This document shows positions 15,403 through 23,608 of a DNA stretch of 46,612 nucleotides, one piece after another. The notes beneath the pieces were generated by a model. It worked only from the letters and a program-made list of their open reading frames with translations, was not told the DNA's origin and ran no database searches. A program made the translations under genes and the position numbers. Source of the stretch: Plesiocystis pacifica SIR-1 (GTDB lineage Bacteria > Myxococcota_A > Polyangia > Nannocystales > Nannocystaceae); the NCBI RefSeq assembly GCF_000170895.1, contig NZ_ABCS01000079.1:1-46612 (forward strand). Reading direction: 5' to 3'. Numbering within the stretch: position 1 is the first letter of the stretch; the number at the start of each line of letters is the position of its first letter.

Positions 15403-16494
15403 GTGAGCGCGCGGCTCCTCGACGAGGATCTGGCGATCTTGCGCGACTCGGCGCGGGCGCTGGGCTTCGCCGCGCTCGGGGCCGTGCGCCTCGACCACCC
15501 GGGCTTCGAGCCCGCGCGGGCGGCCCTCGAGGCCTACCTCGACGCGGGCTGGGCCGGGGAGATGGCGTTCATGGAGCGCACTCGGGACCTCCGCGGCGAC
15601 CCGGGGCAGATGCTCGATCTGGACGCCCGGCGCGGCACGGCCCTCGTGGGCCTGGTGCCTTACGCCGGCGAGCCGGGACCCGTCGCGCGCTACGCCCAGT
15701 GGGCGGACTATCACACCGAGGTGCACCGGCGCCTCGAGGGCCTGGGCCGGGCCCTGGTCGAGCGCGTGGGCCCTTGCGAGACCTTGGTCTGCGTCGACAC
15801 CAAGCCCGTGCTCGAGCGCAGCGCGGCCGTGCTCGCGGGTCTGGGCTTCATCGGCAAGAGCGGCTGCCTGATCGCCCCGGGCCTGGGCAGCTACGTGCTC
15901 ATCGGCGTGCTGCTGACCGACGCGGACTGGGCGGGGACGGACCTCGGCGCGCGCTGGGCCGAGCCTGCTGGAGACGCGCTGCCCTGGGACGCGTGCGGGA
16001 GCTGCCGGGCCTGCCTGGACGCCTGCCCCACCGACGCCTTCGCAGCGCCCGGCTCCCTCGACCCGCGGCGCTGCGTCGCCTACCTGACCATCGAGCACCG
16101 CGCCCCGATCCCCGAGGACCTGGCCAAGGACATGGGCCAGCGCGTCGCTGGCTGCGACGTGTGCCAGGAGGTCTGCCCCTACAACCGCTCGACCACTCGG
16201 GGCTCGCGGCTGCCTCCTGGCGCCGAGCTGCCGCGCCCGCTGGGCCGCCCGCGGGAGCCCGACCTGCCTCGCCTGGCGACCATCGGCAGCAACCAGTATC
16301 GGCAATTCGTCAAGGGCACTGCTCTCAATCGCATCCCCAAGCGATCGATGCAGCGCAACGCCCTGATCGCCCTGGGCAACGGCGAGGGTCCCCTCGATCC
16401 CCGCGAGCGCGAGGCCATCGAGGCCGTCCTCGACGGCGACAACGAAGCGCTCCGGACCCTCGCCGAGCGAGCGCTCCGCCGCCGCGGGTCCTGA
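15403..16494 (+). CDS. queG: Epoxyqueuosine reductase QueG
   Basis: 363 aa from a GTG start 4 nt after the FHA gene. QueG reduces epoxyqueuosine to queuosine in the wobble base of certain tRNAs, using cobalamin and two [4Fe-4S] clusters. Visible signs are the catalytic region VDTKPVLERSAAVLAGLGFIG (D132), first cluster cysteines C198, C201, C204 and C208 (CGSCRACLDACPT), and the second set C251, C254 and C258 (CDVCQEVCPYN). A short HEAT-like tail (RNALIALGN) follows. Length is within the family range. The pairing with an FHA protein is unusual. A T-rich run at 16538-16545 lies downstream with no clean hairpin. Confident call. Confidence 0.93.
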   Translation: MSARLLDEDLAILRDSARALGFAALGAVRLDHPGFEPARAALEAYLDAGWAGEMAFMERTRDLRGDPGQMLDLDARRGTALVGLVPYAGEPGPVARYAQWADYHTEVHRRLEGLGRALVERVGPCETLVCVDTKPVLERSAAVLAGLGFIGKSGCLIAPGLGSYVLIGVLLTDADWAGTDLGARWAEPAGDALPWDACGSCRACLDACPTDAFAAPGSLDPRRCVAYLTIEHRAPIPEDLAKDMGQRVAGCDVCQEVCPYNRSTTRGSRLPPGAELPRPLGRPREPDLPRLATIGSNQYRQFVKGTALNRIPKRSMQRNALIALGNGEGPLDPREREAIEAVLDGDNEALRTLAERALRRRGS

Positions 16495-16614
16495 GTCACC
16501 CCCGGCGGGGCCTCGGAGCGGGCGGCACTCTTTCGATTTTTTTCTGCAATCCGGGCAACGTTCAGCACAAGCTGAAGCCGAGCGGACGTCGATCGAGTAG
16601 TCGAGACTGCACCT

Positions 16615-16644
16615 TCGACAGTCATGCTTGTGGGATCATATACG
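16615..16644 (+). promoter_or_regulatory. Candidate sigma-70-type promoter for CAP gene
   Basis: TCGACA (16615-16620, 5 of 6 to TTGACA) and TATACG (16639-16644, 4 of 6 to TATAAT) are 18 bp apart. They lie in an AT-rich island (about 16600-16715) that stands out from the GC-rich surroundings and precedes the CAP lipoprotein gene. The predicted leader is about 75-80 nt. No experimental support. Confidence 0.4.
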
Positions 16645-16729
16645 GTGTGAATGTGGCAGGTAATTGTGGCAACTAAAAATTGAATCAACATTAATCACAG
16701 GATAAAAAAGAGATGCGTTGGAAGCCGCC

Positions 16730-17692
16730 ATGTCCAAGTCTCGCGTGACCCCCCCGTCCCTCCGTCTCCTCTCGCTCGCGGGCGTGCTCGCCGTGTGGGG
16801 CGTGAGCGGCTGCTACACCGGGGTCGATCCCGACTACGGGAGCGGCTTCGGTGACGAGGGCGATACCTACGGCGACGACGATGACGACGGCGGCGAATCT
16901 GGAGAGTCGGGAGACTCGGACGGCGGTTCGGGTGGCAGCGACTCGGGTGGCAGCGACTCGGGCGGCGGCGAGACGACCGGTGGCGGCGGCGAGACCACGG
17001 GCGGTGGCGGCGAGTCGACCAGCGGCGGCGGTGAGACGACCGGCGGCGGCGGCGAGACCACGGGCGGCGGCGAGACGACCGGTGGCGGCGGCGAGACCAC
17101 GGGCGGCGGCGGCGAGACCACCGGCGGCGGCGGTGAGACGACCGGCGGCGGTGAGACCACCGGCGGTGGCGAGACGACTGGCGGCGGCGGCGAGACCACG
17201 ACCGGCAACAACATGGGCGGCGACATGCCCAACAACAGCTACTGCAACCCCGTGGACGACTGGGATCCGGCGTGGGTGGCCTGGGAGCTCGAGGTCATCG
17301 AGCTCGTCAACCAGGCCCGGGCGCAGGGCGGCAACTGCGGCAGCGAGGGCAGCTTTGGTCCCTCGGGCCCGCTGACCTGGGAGCCCGCGCTGACCTGCGC
17401 CTCGCGGGTCCACTCCGACGACATGGGCGACCAGGGCTACTTCAGCCACGACAACCTCCAGGGCCAGGGCCCCGGCTGGCGCCTGGATCAGGCCGGCTAC
17501 AGCGGCAACACCTGGGGCGAGAACATCGCGGCGGGCTACGGCAGCCCCCAGCAGGCGGTCCAGGGTTGGCTCGACAGCGACGGTCACTGCGCGAACATGC
17601 TCAACGGCAACTTCTCGGAGACCGGGGTCGGCTACGCCAACGTCCCGGGCTCGCCCTACGGCCACTACTGGACCCAGACCTTCGGCGGTTGA
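16730..17692 (+). CDS. CAP/SCP-domain lipoprotein with Gly/Glu/Thr tether
   Basis: 320 aa from the ATG at 16730, preceded by GGAAG at 5 nt; a TTG four codons earlier is possible. It has a lipoprotein signal with lipobox VSGC (Cys28), the tether start CYTGVDPDYG, an acidic stretch, and then a long run of GGGGETT-type repeats (about residues 75-165). The C-terminal 130 residues are a CAP (SCP/PR-1-like) domain with NQARAQGG, a His in SRVHSDDM, GENIAAGYG and DGHCANMLN. CAP proteins are secreted; functions vary (sterol/lipid binding, protease-like, unknown) and are not established for bacteria. The long flexible linker would hold the domain away from the membrane. The gene stands alone with its own AT-rich upstream region. 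Confidence 0.9.
   Translation: MSKSRVTPPSLRLLSLAGVLAVWGVSGCYTGVDPDYGSGFGDEGDTYGDDDDDGGESGESGDSDGGSGGSDSGGSDSGGGETTGGGGETTGGGGESTSGGGETTGGGGETTGGGETTGGGGETTGGGGETTGGGGETTGGGETTGGGETTGGGGETTTGNNMGGDMPNNSYCNPVDDWDPAWVAWELEVIELVNQARAQGGNCGSEGSFGPSGPLTWEPALTCASRVHSDDMGDQGYFSHDNLQGQGPGWRLDQAGYSGNTWGENIAAGYGSPQQAVQGWLDSDGHCANMLNGNFSETGVGYANVPGSPYGHYWTQTFGG
16961..17205 (+). repeat. GGC/GAG/ACC microrepeat coding for GGGETT units
   Basis: About 245 bp of degenerate 18-21-bp units encode GGGETT or GGGGETT repeats. The opposite strand reads as Pro/Val/Ser repeats but has no gene features. The repeat is in frame, so copy-number changes would alter tether length only. Confidence 0.8.
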
Positions 17693-17699
17693 GAGCGGC

Positions 17700-17715
17700 C
17701 CCCACTTGGGTGGGG
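17700..17715 (+). terminator. Possible hairpin after CAP gene
   Basis: CCCCAC (17700-17705), loop TTGG, GTGGGG (17710-17715): a perfect 6-bp stem starting 7 nt after the CAP stop. No clear T-tract follows, so intrinsic termination is only possible. Confidence 0.35.
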
Positions 17716-17779
17716 AGGTTGTTGAACGGTCGCTAAAAAACTGCTAGCGCGGGCGGAGCCCCGGGCCTAGGGTGAGCTC

Positions 17780-18367
17780 GTGGGCAGGCCACGCAGCTTC
17801 GACGAAGACGAGGTGCTCGACCGAGCGCTGACCGTCTTTTGGGACCGAGGCTACGAGTCGACCTCGGTCGCCGACCTCGAGCGCGCCATGGGCATCAAGG
17901 CGGGCAGCATCTACAAGGCCTTCGGCGACAAGCGCAGCCTGTTCCTGCGCGCCCTGACCCGCTACCTCGAGGAGGGCTACGAGGGCATCACCATGCACCT
18001 CGTGGGCGCCAGCGGCCCGGGCGAGGTGCTCCAGCGCCTGCTCTACGGGATCATCGACTCGACCCAGGGCTGCTCGCGCGCGGGCTGCTTCGCGGTCAAC
18101 TGCGCGGTCGAGCTCGCCCCCCACGACGACGCGGTCCGCACGGCCCTGGGCCACCACGACGGCCGAATGCAGCGCCTGCTCCGGGGCCTGATCGAGCGGG
18201 GCCAGGCCGCCGGGGAGTTCACCCCTGGAAGTCCAGACTCTCTCGCCCTCCAGCTGCGCCTGTTGATCAACGGGATCCAGGTCGAGGGCAAAAAGCAGCG
18301 CTTGGACGTCGACACGGCCAGGCTCGCCGTGGACGACTTCCTCGGGCGGCTGCGGATCCCCAACTAG
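17780..18367 (+). CDS. TetR/AcrR-family transcriptional regulator
   Basis: 195 aa from a GTG start. The N-terminal helix-turn-helix spans about residues 8-55 (ALTVFWDRGYESTSVADLE then GIKAGSIYKAFGDKRSLF), typical of TetR. The C-terminal ligand domain includes three cysteines close together (GCSRAGCFAVNC, about 95-106), which could sense oxidants or electrophiles, though Cys in this region is also common in TetR proteins of this subgroup. The next gene, a short-chain dehydrogenase, lies 95 bp downstream on the same strand and is the likely target. A small inverted repeat, CGCTA (17731-17735) and TAGCG (17745-17749), sits upstream and could be part of an autoregulatory operator. Confidence 0.9.
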   Translation: MGRPRSFDEDEVLDRALTVFWDRGYESTSVADLERAMGIKAGSIYKAFGDKRSLFLRALTRYLEEGYEGITMHLVGASGPGEVLQRLLYGIIDSTQGCSRAGCFAVNCAVELAPHDDAVRTALGHHDGRMQRLLRGLIERGQAAGEFTPGSPDSLALQLRLLINGIQVEGKKQRLDVDTARLAVDDFLGRLRIPN

Positions 18368-18462
18368 CTCACGGGGGCGAGCGCCCTCGCGTGCGTCTCA
18401 GCACGAAGCATTTGGAAACGATCACTCAAGAATGCCCGTAAGGGCGAGCGGAGACGAGAACC

Positions 18463-19209
18463 ATGAATCGATTCGAAGGCAAAAAGGTCGTCATCACGGG
18501 CGGAACGAGCGGCATCGGGCTGGCGACGGCCCAGCGCGTCGTCAAAGAGGGCGGCTCCGTGCTGGTGACGGGCACCAACGAAGCGCGCATCGCGGCCGCC
18601 CACGCCCTCGAGGGCGTGGTCGCCATCGCCAACGACGCGGGCGACGCGGGCAGCGTGGACGCGCTGGCCAGGGCCGTCGACGAGCACCTGGGCGGCCGCG
18701 TCGACGCGGCCTTCCTCAACGCGGGCTTTGGGCGCTTCCAGCCCCTGTCCGACGTGACGGCCGAGGAGTTCGCGGCGCAGTACGACGTCAACGTCCGCGG
18801 GCCGCTGCTCCAAGCCAAGGCCCTCGCGCCCAAGCTCCAAGATGGCGGCGCGATCGTGTTCAACACCTCGGTGGCCCGGACCGTGGGCATGGGCGGGGCG
18901 TCGATCTACGCGTCGACCAAGGGGGCGCTGCGGACCCTGACCCGCGTGCTCGCCCGGGAGTTCGCGCCCCGGCAGATCCGCGTCAACGCGGTGAGCCCGG
19001 GCCCGATCGGGACCGGCTTTTTCAACCGCACGGGCATGTCCCAGGAGATGATCGACGGCTTCGCCCAGCAGATCCTGAGTCAGGTGCCCCTGGCGCGCTT
19101 CGGCACCTCGGACGAGGTCGCCGCCGTGGCGGCCTTCCTGCTGTCGGAGGACGCGAGCTTCGTGACCGGCTCGGAGTACGTCGTCGACGGCGGCATGACC
19201 GAGCTCTAG
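18463..19209 (+). CDS. SDR-family oxidoreductase
   Basis: 248 aa. Classical short-chain dehydrogenase: cofactor loop TGGTSGIG (12-19), NAG at 86-88, N110, catalytic S136, Y149 and K153 (YASTK), and the SPGPIGTGFF segment. T/N residues after strand 2 (TGTNEAR) are compatible with NADP or NAD. The substrate cannot be told. It resembles the class often paired with TetR regulators. GGAGA precedes the ATG at about 9 nt. It is cytoplasmic, with no signal. Confident at family level. Confidence 0.93.
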   Translation: MNRFEGKKVVITGGTSGIGLATAQRVVKEGGSVLVTGTNEARIAAAHALEGVVAIANDAGDAGSVDALARAVDEHLGGRVDAAFLNAGFGRFQPLSDVTAEEFAAQYDVNVRGPLLQAKALAPKLQDGGAIVFNTSVARTVGMGGASIYASTKGALRTLTRVLAREFAPRQIRVNAVSPGPIGTGFFNRTGMSQEMIDGFAQQILSQVPLARFGTSDEVAAVAAFLLSEDASFVTGSEYVVDGGMTEL

Positions 19210-19291
19210 CCTGCCCCGCCGGGGTCTCGGGACTGGGGGCGCGTGGCCGACAGCCCGGGGCTCCGGAGTTGAGCGGCCGTTCTCGCCCGGC

Positions 19292-19708
19292 TCAGGCCCG
19301 GTCGAGGACGGCCGCCGTGATCGCGGCGTCGAACTCCGAGCGCTCCGCGAAGCTCTTGATCTTGGGCCCGATGGTCGCGTTGACCAGCGCAGCACCCATC
19401 ATGACCAGGCGCGAGCTGAACAGCAGGTGCACGTCGTCGAGGTGGGCCTTGTTGCGGCCCATCCACTCGGTCCACTGGCGGCGGAACTCGGCCTCGAAGA
19501 AGGCCAGATCCGTGGCGTCGATCGACATGCTGATGCGGTAGCCCTCGACGATGCGCTGGTCGAAGCGGGCGGCGATGGGGGCGACCAGCTGGACCGGCGC
19601 GGCGCCGTAGTAGCGGGTCACGAACACCCCTGGGGCCAACTCGCGGATCTCGGCGTACCCGTTTTCGTGCTCGATGAGCGTCCGATCGTCGAGTTCGCGC
19701 ACCTCCAT
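19292..19708 (-). CDS. Hypothetical protein, possibly STAS/SpoIIAA-like
   Basis: 138 aa, unrecognised. There is no signal peptide or membrane helix. The alternating strand/helix pattern (FVTRYYGA, YRISMSIDATDL, helix FFEAEFRRQWTEWMGR, strand DDVHLLFS, helix, helix FAERSEFDAAI) resembles STAS/SpoIIAA-like small alpha/beta proteins described from myxobacteria. This is a fold guess only. Convergent with the SDR gene, divergent from the BY-kinase gene. Upstream on its strand TTGACG (19753-19758) and TACAAT (19727-19732) are promoter-like but 20 bp apart, a poor spacing. Confidence 0.7.
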   Translation of the reverse strand: MEVRELDDRTLIEHENGYAEIRELAPGVFVTRYYGAAPVQLVAPIAARFDQRIVEGYRISMSIDATDLAFFEAEFRRQWTEWMGRNKAHLDDVHLLFSSRLVMMGAALVNATIGPKIKSFAERSEFDAAITAAVLDRA

Positions 19709-19925
19709 AGTTGGCTGCCAGTGCCGATTGTACGGGAATGTCGGTCTGTCTGCGTCAAATCCCTGTTTTGCGGTTGACCACCGCCAAGACTGCGAGCCAG
19801 GTCACACGTGAACGAGGCGGCGTCACTGCCCCGGTGAGCAGTCGATCGGGCCCCGGAATCATCCAAGGCGAAGGATTGGCCGAGCTTTGGACATGAACAC
19901 CGAGCCCTCCTAAGCTCCATCGACG

Positions 19926-22214
19926 ATGCATCAGCCTCCCCCCGAGCCCGGTATGGGCGCTCGCCGGCACACGCCGGGCTACTCGACTGGGGGAGCGGTC
20001 GGGGGCGATTCGGGGGAGGCGGGGGCGACCGATGCCCTCGACGCGCTCTTGCGCCTGCTGGCGATCCTCGGCCGGCGCTGGCTGGTGGTCGTGGTCACGA
20101 CCATGCTCGCCGTCGCCATCGGCATCCTCGCGGTGTCCCTGCTGCGCCCCTACTGGCGCGCGACCGCGACCTTGGTGGTCAACCCTGGCGGCCCGCAGGT
20201 CCTCGACAAGGTCGTGGGCGTCAACGAGGAAGAGGGCAACGACCGCCTCGGCTACCAGCAGTACTTCGAGACCCAGCGCGAGATCATCCTCAGCCGCAAG
20301 GTCGCCAAGGCGGCCCTGGCCGAGCTGGGCCTGGCCGACGACCCGACCTTCCTGGGCACGGACGCGATCCGCGACGCCGAGCAGCGGGCCCAGGCCGAGG
20401 AGCAGACCGACCCGGTCGCGCGCTTGCAGGGCATGGTCCAGGTCGAGAAGGTCCGCGCCTCCCGGGTCATGGCGATCTCGGCCGAGTACCCCGACCCCGA
20501 GCTCGCCGAGGACATCGCCAACGCGGTGGTCCACGCTTACCTCGAGCACATCACGCGCCAGCGCTCGGACACGGGGACCAGGGCCAAGTCGGACCTCGAG
20601 AGCGAGCTGGTCACGGCGAACACCACCCTCGAGGACGCCGAGAAGGCCCTCGAGCGCTTCAAGCGGGAGAACAAGATCACCTCGATCTCCCTCGAGGATC
20701 GCCAGAACCTCATCGCCCAGAACATCTCCACGCTGTCCTCGGCGGCCAAGGCCGCCCAGGCCGACCGCATCGCCATCGAGGCGACCTACAAGCAGGGCAA
20801 GAAGCTCCAGTCCGAGGGCAGCCTGGCCGGGGCCTCGCTGCTGAGCACCGGCGAGCGGATCATCTTCGACCGCATGCTCGCCGAGCGCCTCGACGCCGAG
20901 ACCGCGTTCAACGACATCGACGTGCGCTACGGCGAGCGGCACCCGCGGTGGAAGAAGTCCAAGCTGCGCCTCGACACCATCGAGACGCGCATCGAGGACG
21001 AGTCCCTGGGCTTGGTCCGCACCCTCGAGGCCCGCTACAAGGCCGCCAAGGAGACCGAGACCAAGCTCGAGGCCGCGCTCGAGCGCGAGCGCGAGAAGGC
21101 CCTCGAGCTCGGCCGCCTCGAGCCGGCCTTCCGCACCCTCGAGCGCGAGGCGACCAACGCCGCCGACACCTACGCCAAGCTGCGCAGCCGGACCGACGAG
21201 ATCGAGGTCAGCAACCGCGTCGAGGTCCCGCCGGTCGAGATCCTCGACGAGGCCACGCGCCCGGTCGTCCCGGTCCGCCCGCGCAAGCTCGTGCTGCTCG
21301 CCGTCGCCGTGTTCGCCGGCCTGGCCCTGGGCAGCGTCGCGGCCGTGGTCATCGACCTGCGCGACCACCGGATCCGCAGCACCATCGACCTCGAGCGCGC
21401 GCTCTCGGGCTTCGGCCTCCCGACCCTCGGCCAGCTCCCGGGCTTGCCCGCGGACCCGGCCCTGGGCGTGGGCAACGTCCGCGCCCAGCGACGCCGCCGC
21501 GACCTCTACACCCACCTCTATCCGCAGTCGCTCATGGCCGAGCGCTGCCGCAGCATCCGGACCTCGCTGGCCTTCATGATCTCGGGGCAGGGCTCGTCCA
21601 TCGCCCTGCTGGTGACCTCGCCGGCGTCCTCGGAGGGCAAGAGCTCGACGGCGATGAACATGGCGCTGAGCTACTGCCAGGCCAACAAGAAGGTGTGCCT
21701 GGTCGACGCCGACATGCGCCGCCCCCGGCTGCACCAGGTCTTCCCCCAGGCCGTCGGCAAGGAGGACTACGGCCTCGCGACCGTGCTCGCCGGTCGCCAC
21801 GAGCTCGGCGAGGCCCTGCAGACCGAGCTCGAGGGCGCGCCCGAGCGGCTGACCGTGCTGACCTGCGGCGCCCTGCCCGAGAGCCCCGCCGAGCTGCTCG
21901 AGTCCCCCGCCTGCCGCCGGGTCATGGCCCAGCTGCGCGAGCGCTTCGACGTCGTGATCATCGACTCGCCGCCCGCCCTCCCGGTCACCGACCCGCTCAT
22001 CCTCGCGCCCCAGGTCGACGGCGTCGTGCTCGTCGCCCGCTGCCGCGCGACCACGCGCACCGACATCCAGCGCGCGCTGACGATCCTGCGCCAGGGCGAC
22101 ACCAACCTCCTCGGCGTGGTCCTCAACGAGCTCGACGCCCGGGAGGAGGGCCGCCGCTACGGCTCCGAGTACTACACCTACCGCGCCCACGACGAGGCGC
22201 CCGAAGCCTCCTAG
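19926..22214 (+). CDS. Wzz-domain tyrosine autokinase (BY-kinase)
   Basis: 762 aa, fusing a chain-length determinant to a bacterial tyrosine kinase. TM1 is at about 52-72, a periplasmic coiled-coil-rich Wzz part spans 80-445, and TM2 is at about 454-475. The cytoplasmic kinase has Walker A (SPASSEGKSS, K572), Walker A' (LVDADMRR, 592-599) and Walker B (VVIIDSPPA, 676-684). A C-terminal Tyr cluster (Y745, Y749, Y750, Y752) is the autophosphorylation site expected for Wzc/EpsD-type enzymes. Such proteins control export and length of exopolysaccharide or O-antigen-like chains. No polysaccharide export (Wza) or glycosyltransferase gene is next to it in this window. It is followed after 32 bp by a sugar-nucleotide epimerase. 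Confidence 0.93.
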   Translation: MHQPPPEPGMGARRHTPGYSTGGAVGGDSGEAGATDALDALLRLLAILGRRWLVVVVTTMLAVAIGILAVSLLRPYWRATATLVVNPGGPQVLDKVVGVNEEEGNDRLGYQQYFETQREIILSRKVAKAALAELGLADDPTFLGTDAIRDAEQRAQAEEQTDPVARLQGMVQVEKVRASRVMAISAEYPDPELAEDIANAVVHAYLEHITRQRSDTGTRAKSDLESELVTANTTLEDAEKALERFKRENKITSISLEDRQNLIAQNISTLSSAAKAAQADRIAIEATYKQGKKLQSEGSLAGASLLSTGERIIFDRMLAERLDAETAFNDIDVRYGERHPRWKKSKLRLDTIETRIEDESLGLVRTLEARYKAAKETETKLEAALEREREKALELGRLEPAFRTLEREATNAADTYAKLRSRTDEIEVSNRVEVPPVEILDEATRPVVPVRPRKLVLLAVAVFAGLALGSVAAVVIDLRDHRIRSTIDLERALSGFGLPTLGQLPGLPADPALGVGNVRAQRRRRDLYTHLYPQSLMAERCRSIRTSLAFMISGQGSSIALLVTSPASSEGKSSTAMNMALSYCQANKKVCLVDADMRRPRLHQVFPQAVGKEDYGLATVLAGRHELGEALQTELEGAPERLTVLTCGALPESPAELLESPACRRVMAQLRERFDVVIIDSPPALPVTDPLILAPQVDGVVLVARCRATTRTDIQRALTILRQGDTNLLGVVLNELDAREEGRRYGSEYYTYRAHDEAPEAS

Positions 22215-22246
22215 CTGCCCCAGGCTTCGCTGAGAGAAGGCTGACC

Positions 22247-23329
22247 ATGTCCACCATCGAGTCCGTGCACCAGAGCCTGCGCGAGCGCCCCCGCACCTGG
22301 CTGATCACCGGGGTCGCCGGCTTCATCGGCTCGCACCTCGCCGAGCACCTCCTCGCCCTCGGGCAGCGGGTCGTCGGCGTCGACAACTTCGACACCGGCA
22401 AGCGCGACAACCTCGACGCCCTCGTGCGCGGAGCCGTCGGCCGCGGGGCGTGCGAGGTCGAGGCCCACTTCGAGTTTCGCGAGCTCGACGTCCGCGATCC
22501 CGAGGCCCTGCGCCAGGCCTGCGCCCGCTTCGACGGCGTCGAGCACGTGCTCCACCACGCCGCCGTCGCCTCCGTCCCGCGCACCCTCGCCGAGCCCGAG
22601 ACCGCGCACTCGGTCAACGTCGACGGCATGTTCAACCTGCTCGAGGCCGCCCGCGCGTGCGGGGCCAAGAGCGTGGTCCATGCCACCTCCTCCGCCGTCT
22701 ACGGCGACTGCCCCGGCGCCCCCGAGACCGGGGCCCAGAGCGAGGCCATCATCGGCCGCCCGCTCTCGCCCTACGCCGGCCAAAAGCGCATCGCCGAGGT
22801 CCTCGGCCAGACCTGGTCGACCACCCACGGCATGTCCGTCGTCGGCCTGCGCTACTTCAACATCGTCGGCCCGCGCCAGGACCCCAACGGCGCCTACGCG
22901 GCCGTCATCCCCAAGTGGATCGACACCCTCGCCCGCGGGGAGCAGCCCGTGATCTTCGGAGACGGGCTCACGACCCGGGACTTTTGCCCCGTCGAGGACG
23001 TCGTCCAGGCCAACCTGCTGGCCTCGACCTGGCACGAGCGCGCCGACGCAGACGCGCGCGCCATGCCGGGGGACCCGAGCGAGGGGGTGTTCAACGTGGG
23101 CCTCGGCGGGCGGCTCACGCTGCTCGAGCTGTTCGAGCTGCTGCGCGACGGCATGGCCGACCGCGGCGTGGACTGCCGGGCCATGCAGCCGCGCCACGAG
23201 GACTTCCGAGCCGGCGACATCCGGCACAGCCGCGCGGACGTCAGCCGGGCCCGGGAGCTGCTCGGCTACGAGCCGGCGATGCCGCTGGACACGTCGCTGC
23301 GCGCGACGATGGAATTCCTGGCGGGTTAG
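22247..23329 (+). CDS. NAD-dependent sugar epimerase (WbpP-like UDP-GlcNAc 4-epimerase)
   Basis: 360 aa; GAGAAGG precedes the ATG at 22247. Extended SDR: cofactor loop TGVAGFIG (21-28), VDNFDTG, HHAAVASVP, SSAVYGD with catalytic Ser (148-149), and Y176/K180 (SPYAGQK). The order and wording of GDCPGAPE...IIGRPLSPYAGQK match UDP-N-acetylglucosamine 4-epimerases of the WbpP type. UDP-GlcNAc or UDP-GlcNAcA would be interconverted with the galacto form for polysaccharide building. Together with the upstream BY-kinase it suggests a two-gene surface-polysaccharide unit. Substrate is inferred from similarity by eye. Confidence 0.9.
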   Translation: MSTIESVHQSLRERPRTWLITGVAGFIGSHLAEHLLALGQRVVGVDNFDTGKRDNLDALVRGAVGRGACEVEAHFEFRELDVRDPEALRQACARFDGVEHVLHHAAVASVPRTLAEPETAHSVNVDGMFNLLEAARACGAKSVVHATSSAVYGDCPGAPETGAQSEAIIGRPLSPYAGQKRIAEVLGQTWSTTHGMSVVGLRYFNIVGPRQDPNGAYAAVIPKWIDTLARGEQPVIFGDGLTTRDFCPVEDVVQANLLASTWHERADADARAMPGDPSEGVFNVGLGGRLTLLELFELLRDGMADRGVDCRAMQPRHEDFRAGDIRHSRADVSRARELLGYEPAMPLDTSLRATMEFLAG

Positions 23330-23373
23330 AAAGAGTCGAGGGAACGGAACAAAAGGCCAACAGCGGTCTTCAT

Positions 23374-23420
23374 CCCCTCATCCCCGCCAAACCAAAGGGG
23401 ATGCCCCCTCATCCCCGCCA
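23374..23420 (+). repeat. Duplicated 16-bp intergenic motif
   Basis: CCCCTCATCCCCGCCA occurs at 23374-23389 and 23405-23420. The first copy runs into CGCCAAA and is preceded by GGTCTTCAT, so it belongs to the dispersed motif also seen at 28863, 32505 and 33000. The gap between the epimerase and lipoprotein genes (23330-23608) is otherwise non-coding. Confidence 0.6.
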
Positions 23421-23425
23421 GATAG

Positions 23426-23443
23426 CGCCCCCTTCAGGGGGCG
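23426..23443 (+). terminator. Strong hairpin downstream of epimerase
   Basis: CGCCCCC (23426-23432), loop TTCA, GGGGGCG (23437-23443): a perfect 7-bp GC stem about 97 nt after the epimerase stop. No T-tract follows. A terminator or repeat-element stem is possible. Confidence 0.4.
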
Positions 23444-23490
23444 ACCGAATGCGGTCTGAGGGGGCACGAACCTCATTGCCTTACAGCCAA

Positions 23491-23579
23491 AGAGGAGGAG
23501 CGGAGCGACGGAGCGACCCCGGTCCTCGGCCCCGGCGGGGGCAAAGCAGAGGAGGAGCGGAGCGACGGAGCGACCCCGG
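23491..23579 (+). repeat. 32-bp direct repeat
   Basis: A 32-bp segment starting AGAGGAGGAGCGGAGCGACG is present identically at 23491-23522 and 23548-23579, 57 bp apart, in non-coding DNA just downstream of the minus-strand lipoprotein stop. The internal GGAGCGGAGCGACGGAGCGA is itself repetitive. No coding evidence; it looks like a small repeat element. Confidence 0.8.
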
Positions 23580-23608
23580 CCCCAGGCGGCTGCGGGGGGC
23601 AAAGCAGG

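Noticed and set aside
16538..16545. T-run after queG as an intrinsic terminator
   Set aside because: No hairpin lies directly before it; the nearest stem (16500-16510) is 4 bp with a 3-nt loop and some 30 nt away.
16867..17235. Pro/Val/Ser repeat protein on the minus strand
   Set aside because: It is the complement of the GGGETT tether of the CAP gene and has no signal peptide or start context.
19755..22190. 811-aa open frame opposite the BY-kinase gene
   Set aside because: It is antisense to a gene with all expected kinase motifs. High GC leaves long open antisense frames; its composition (Val/Gly/Arg/Asp-rich) has no domain.
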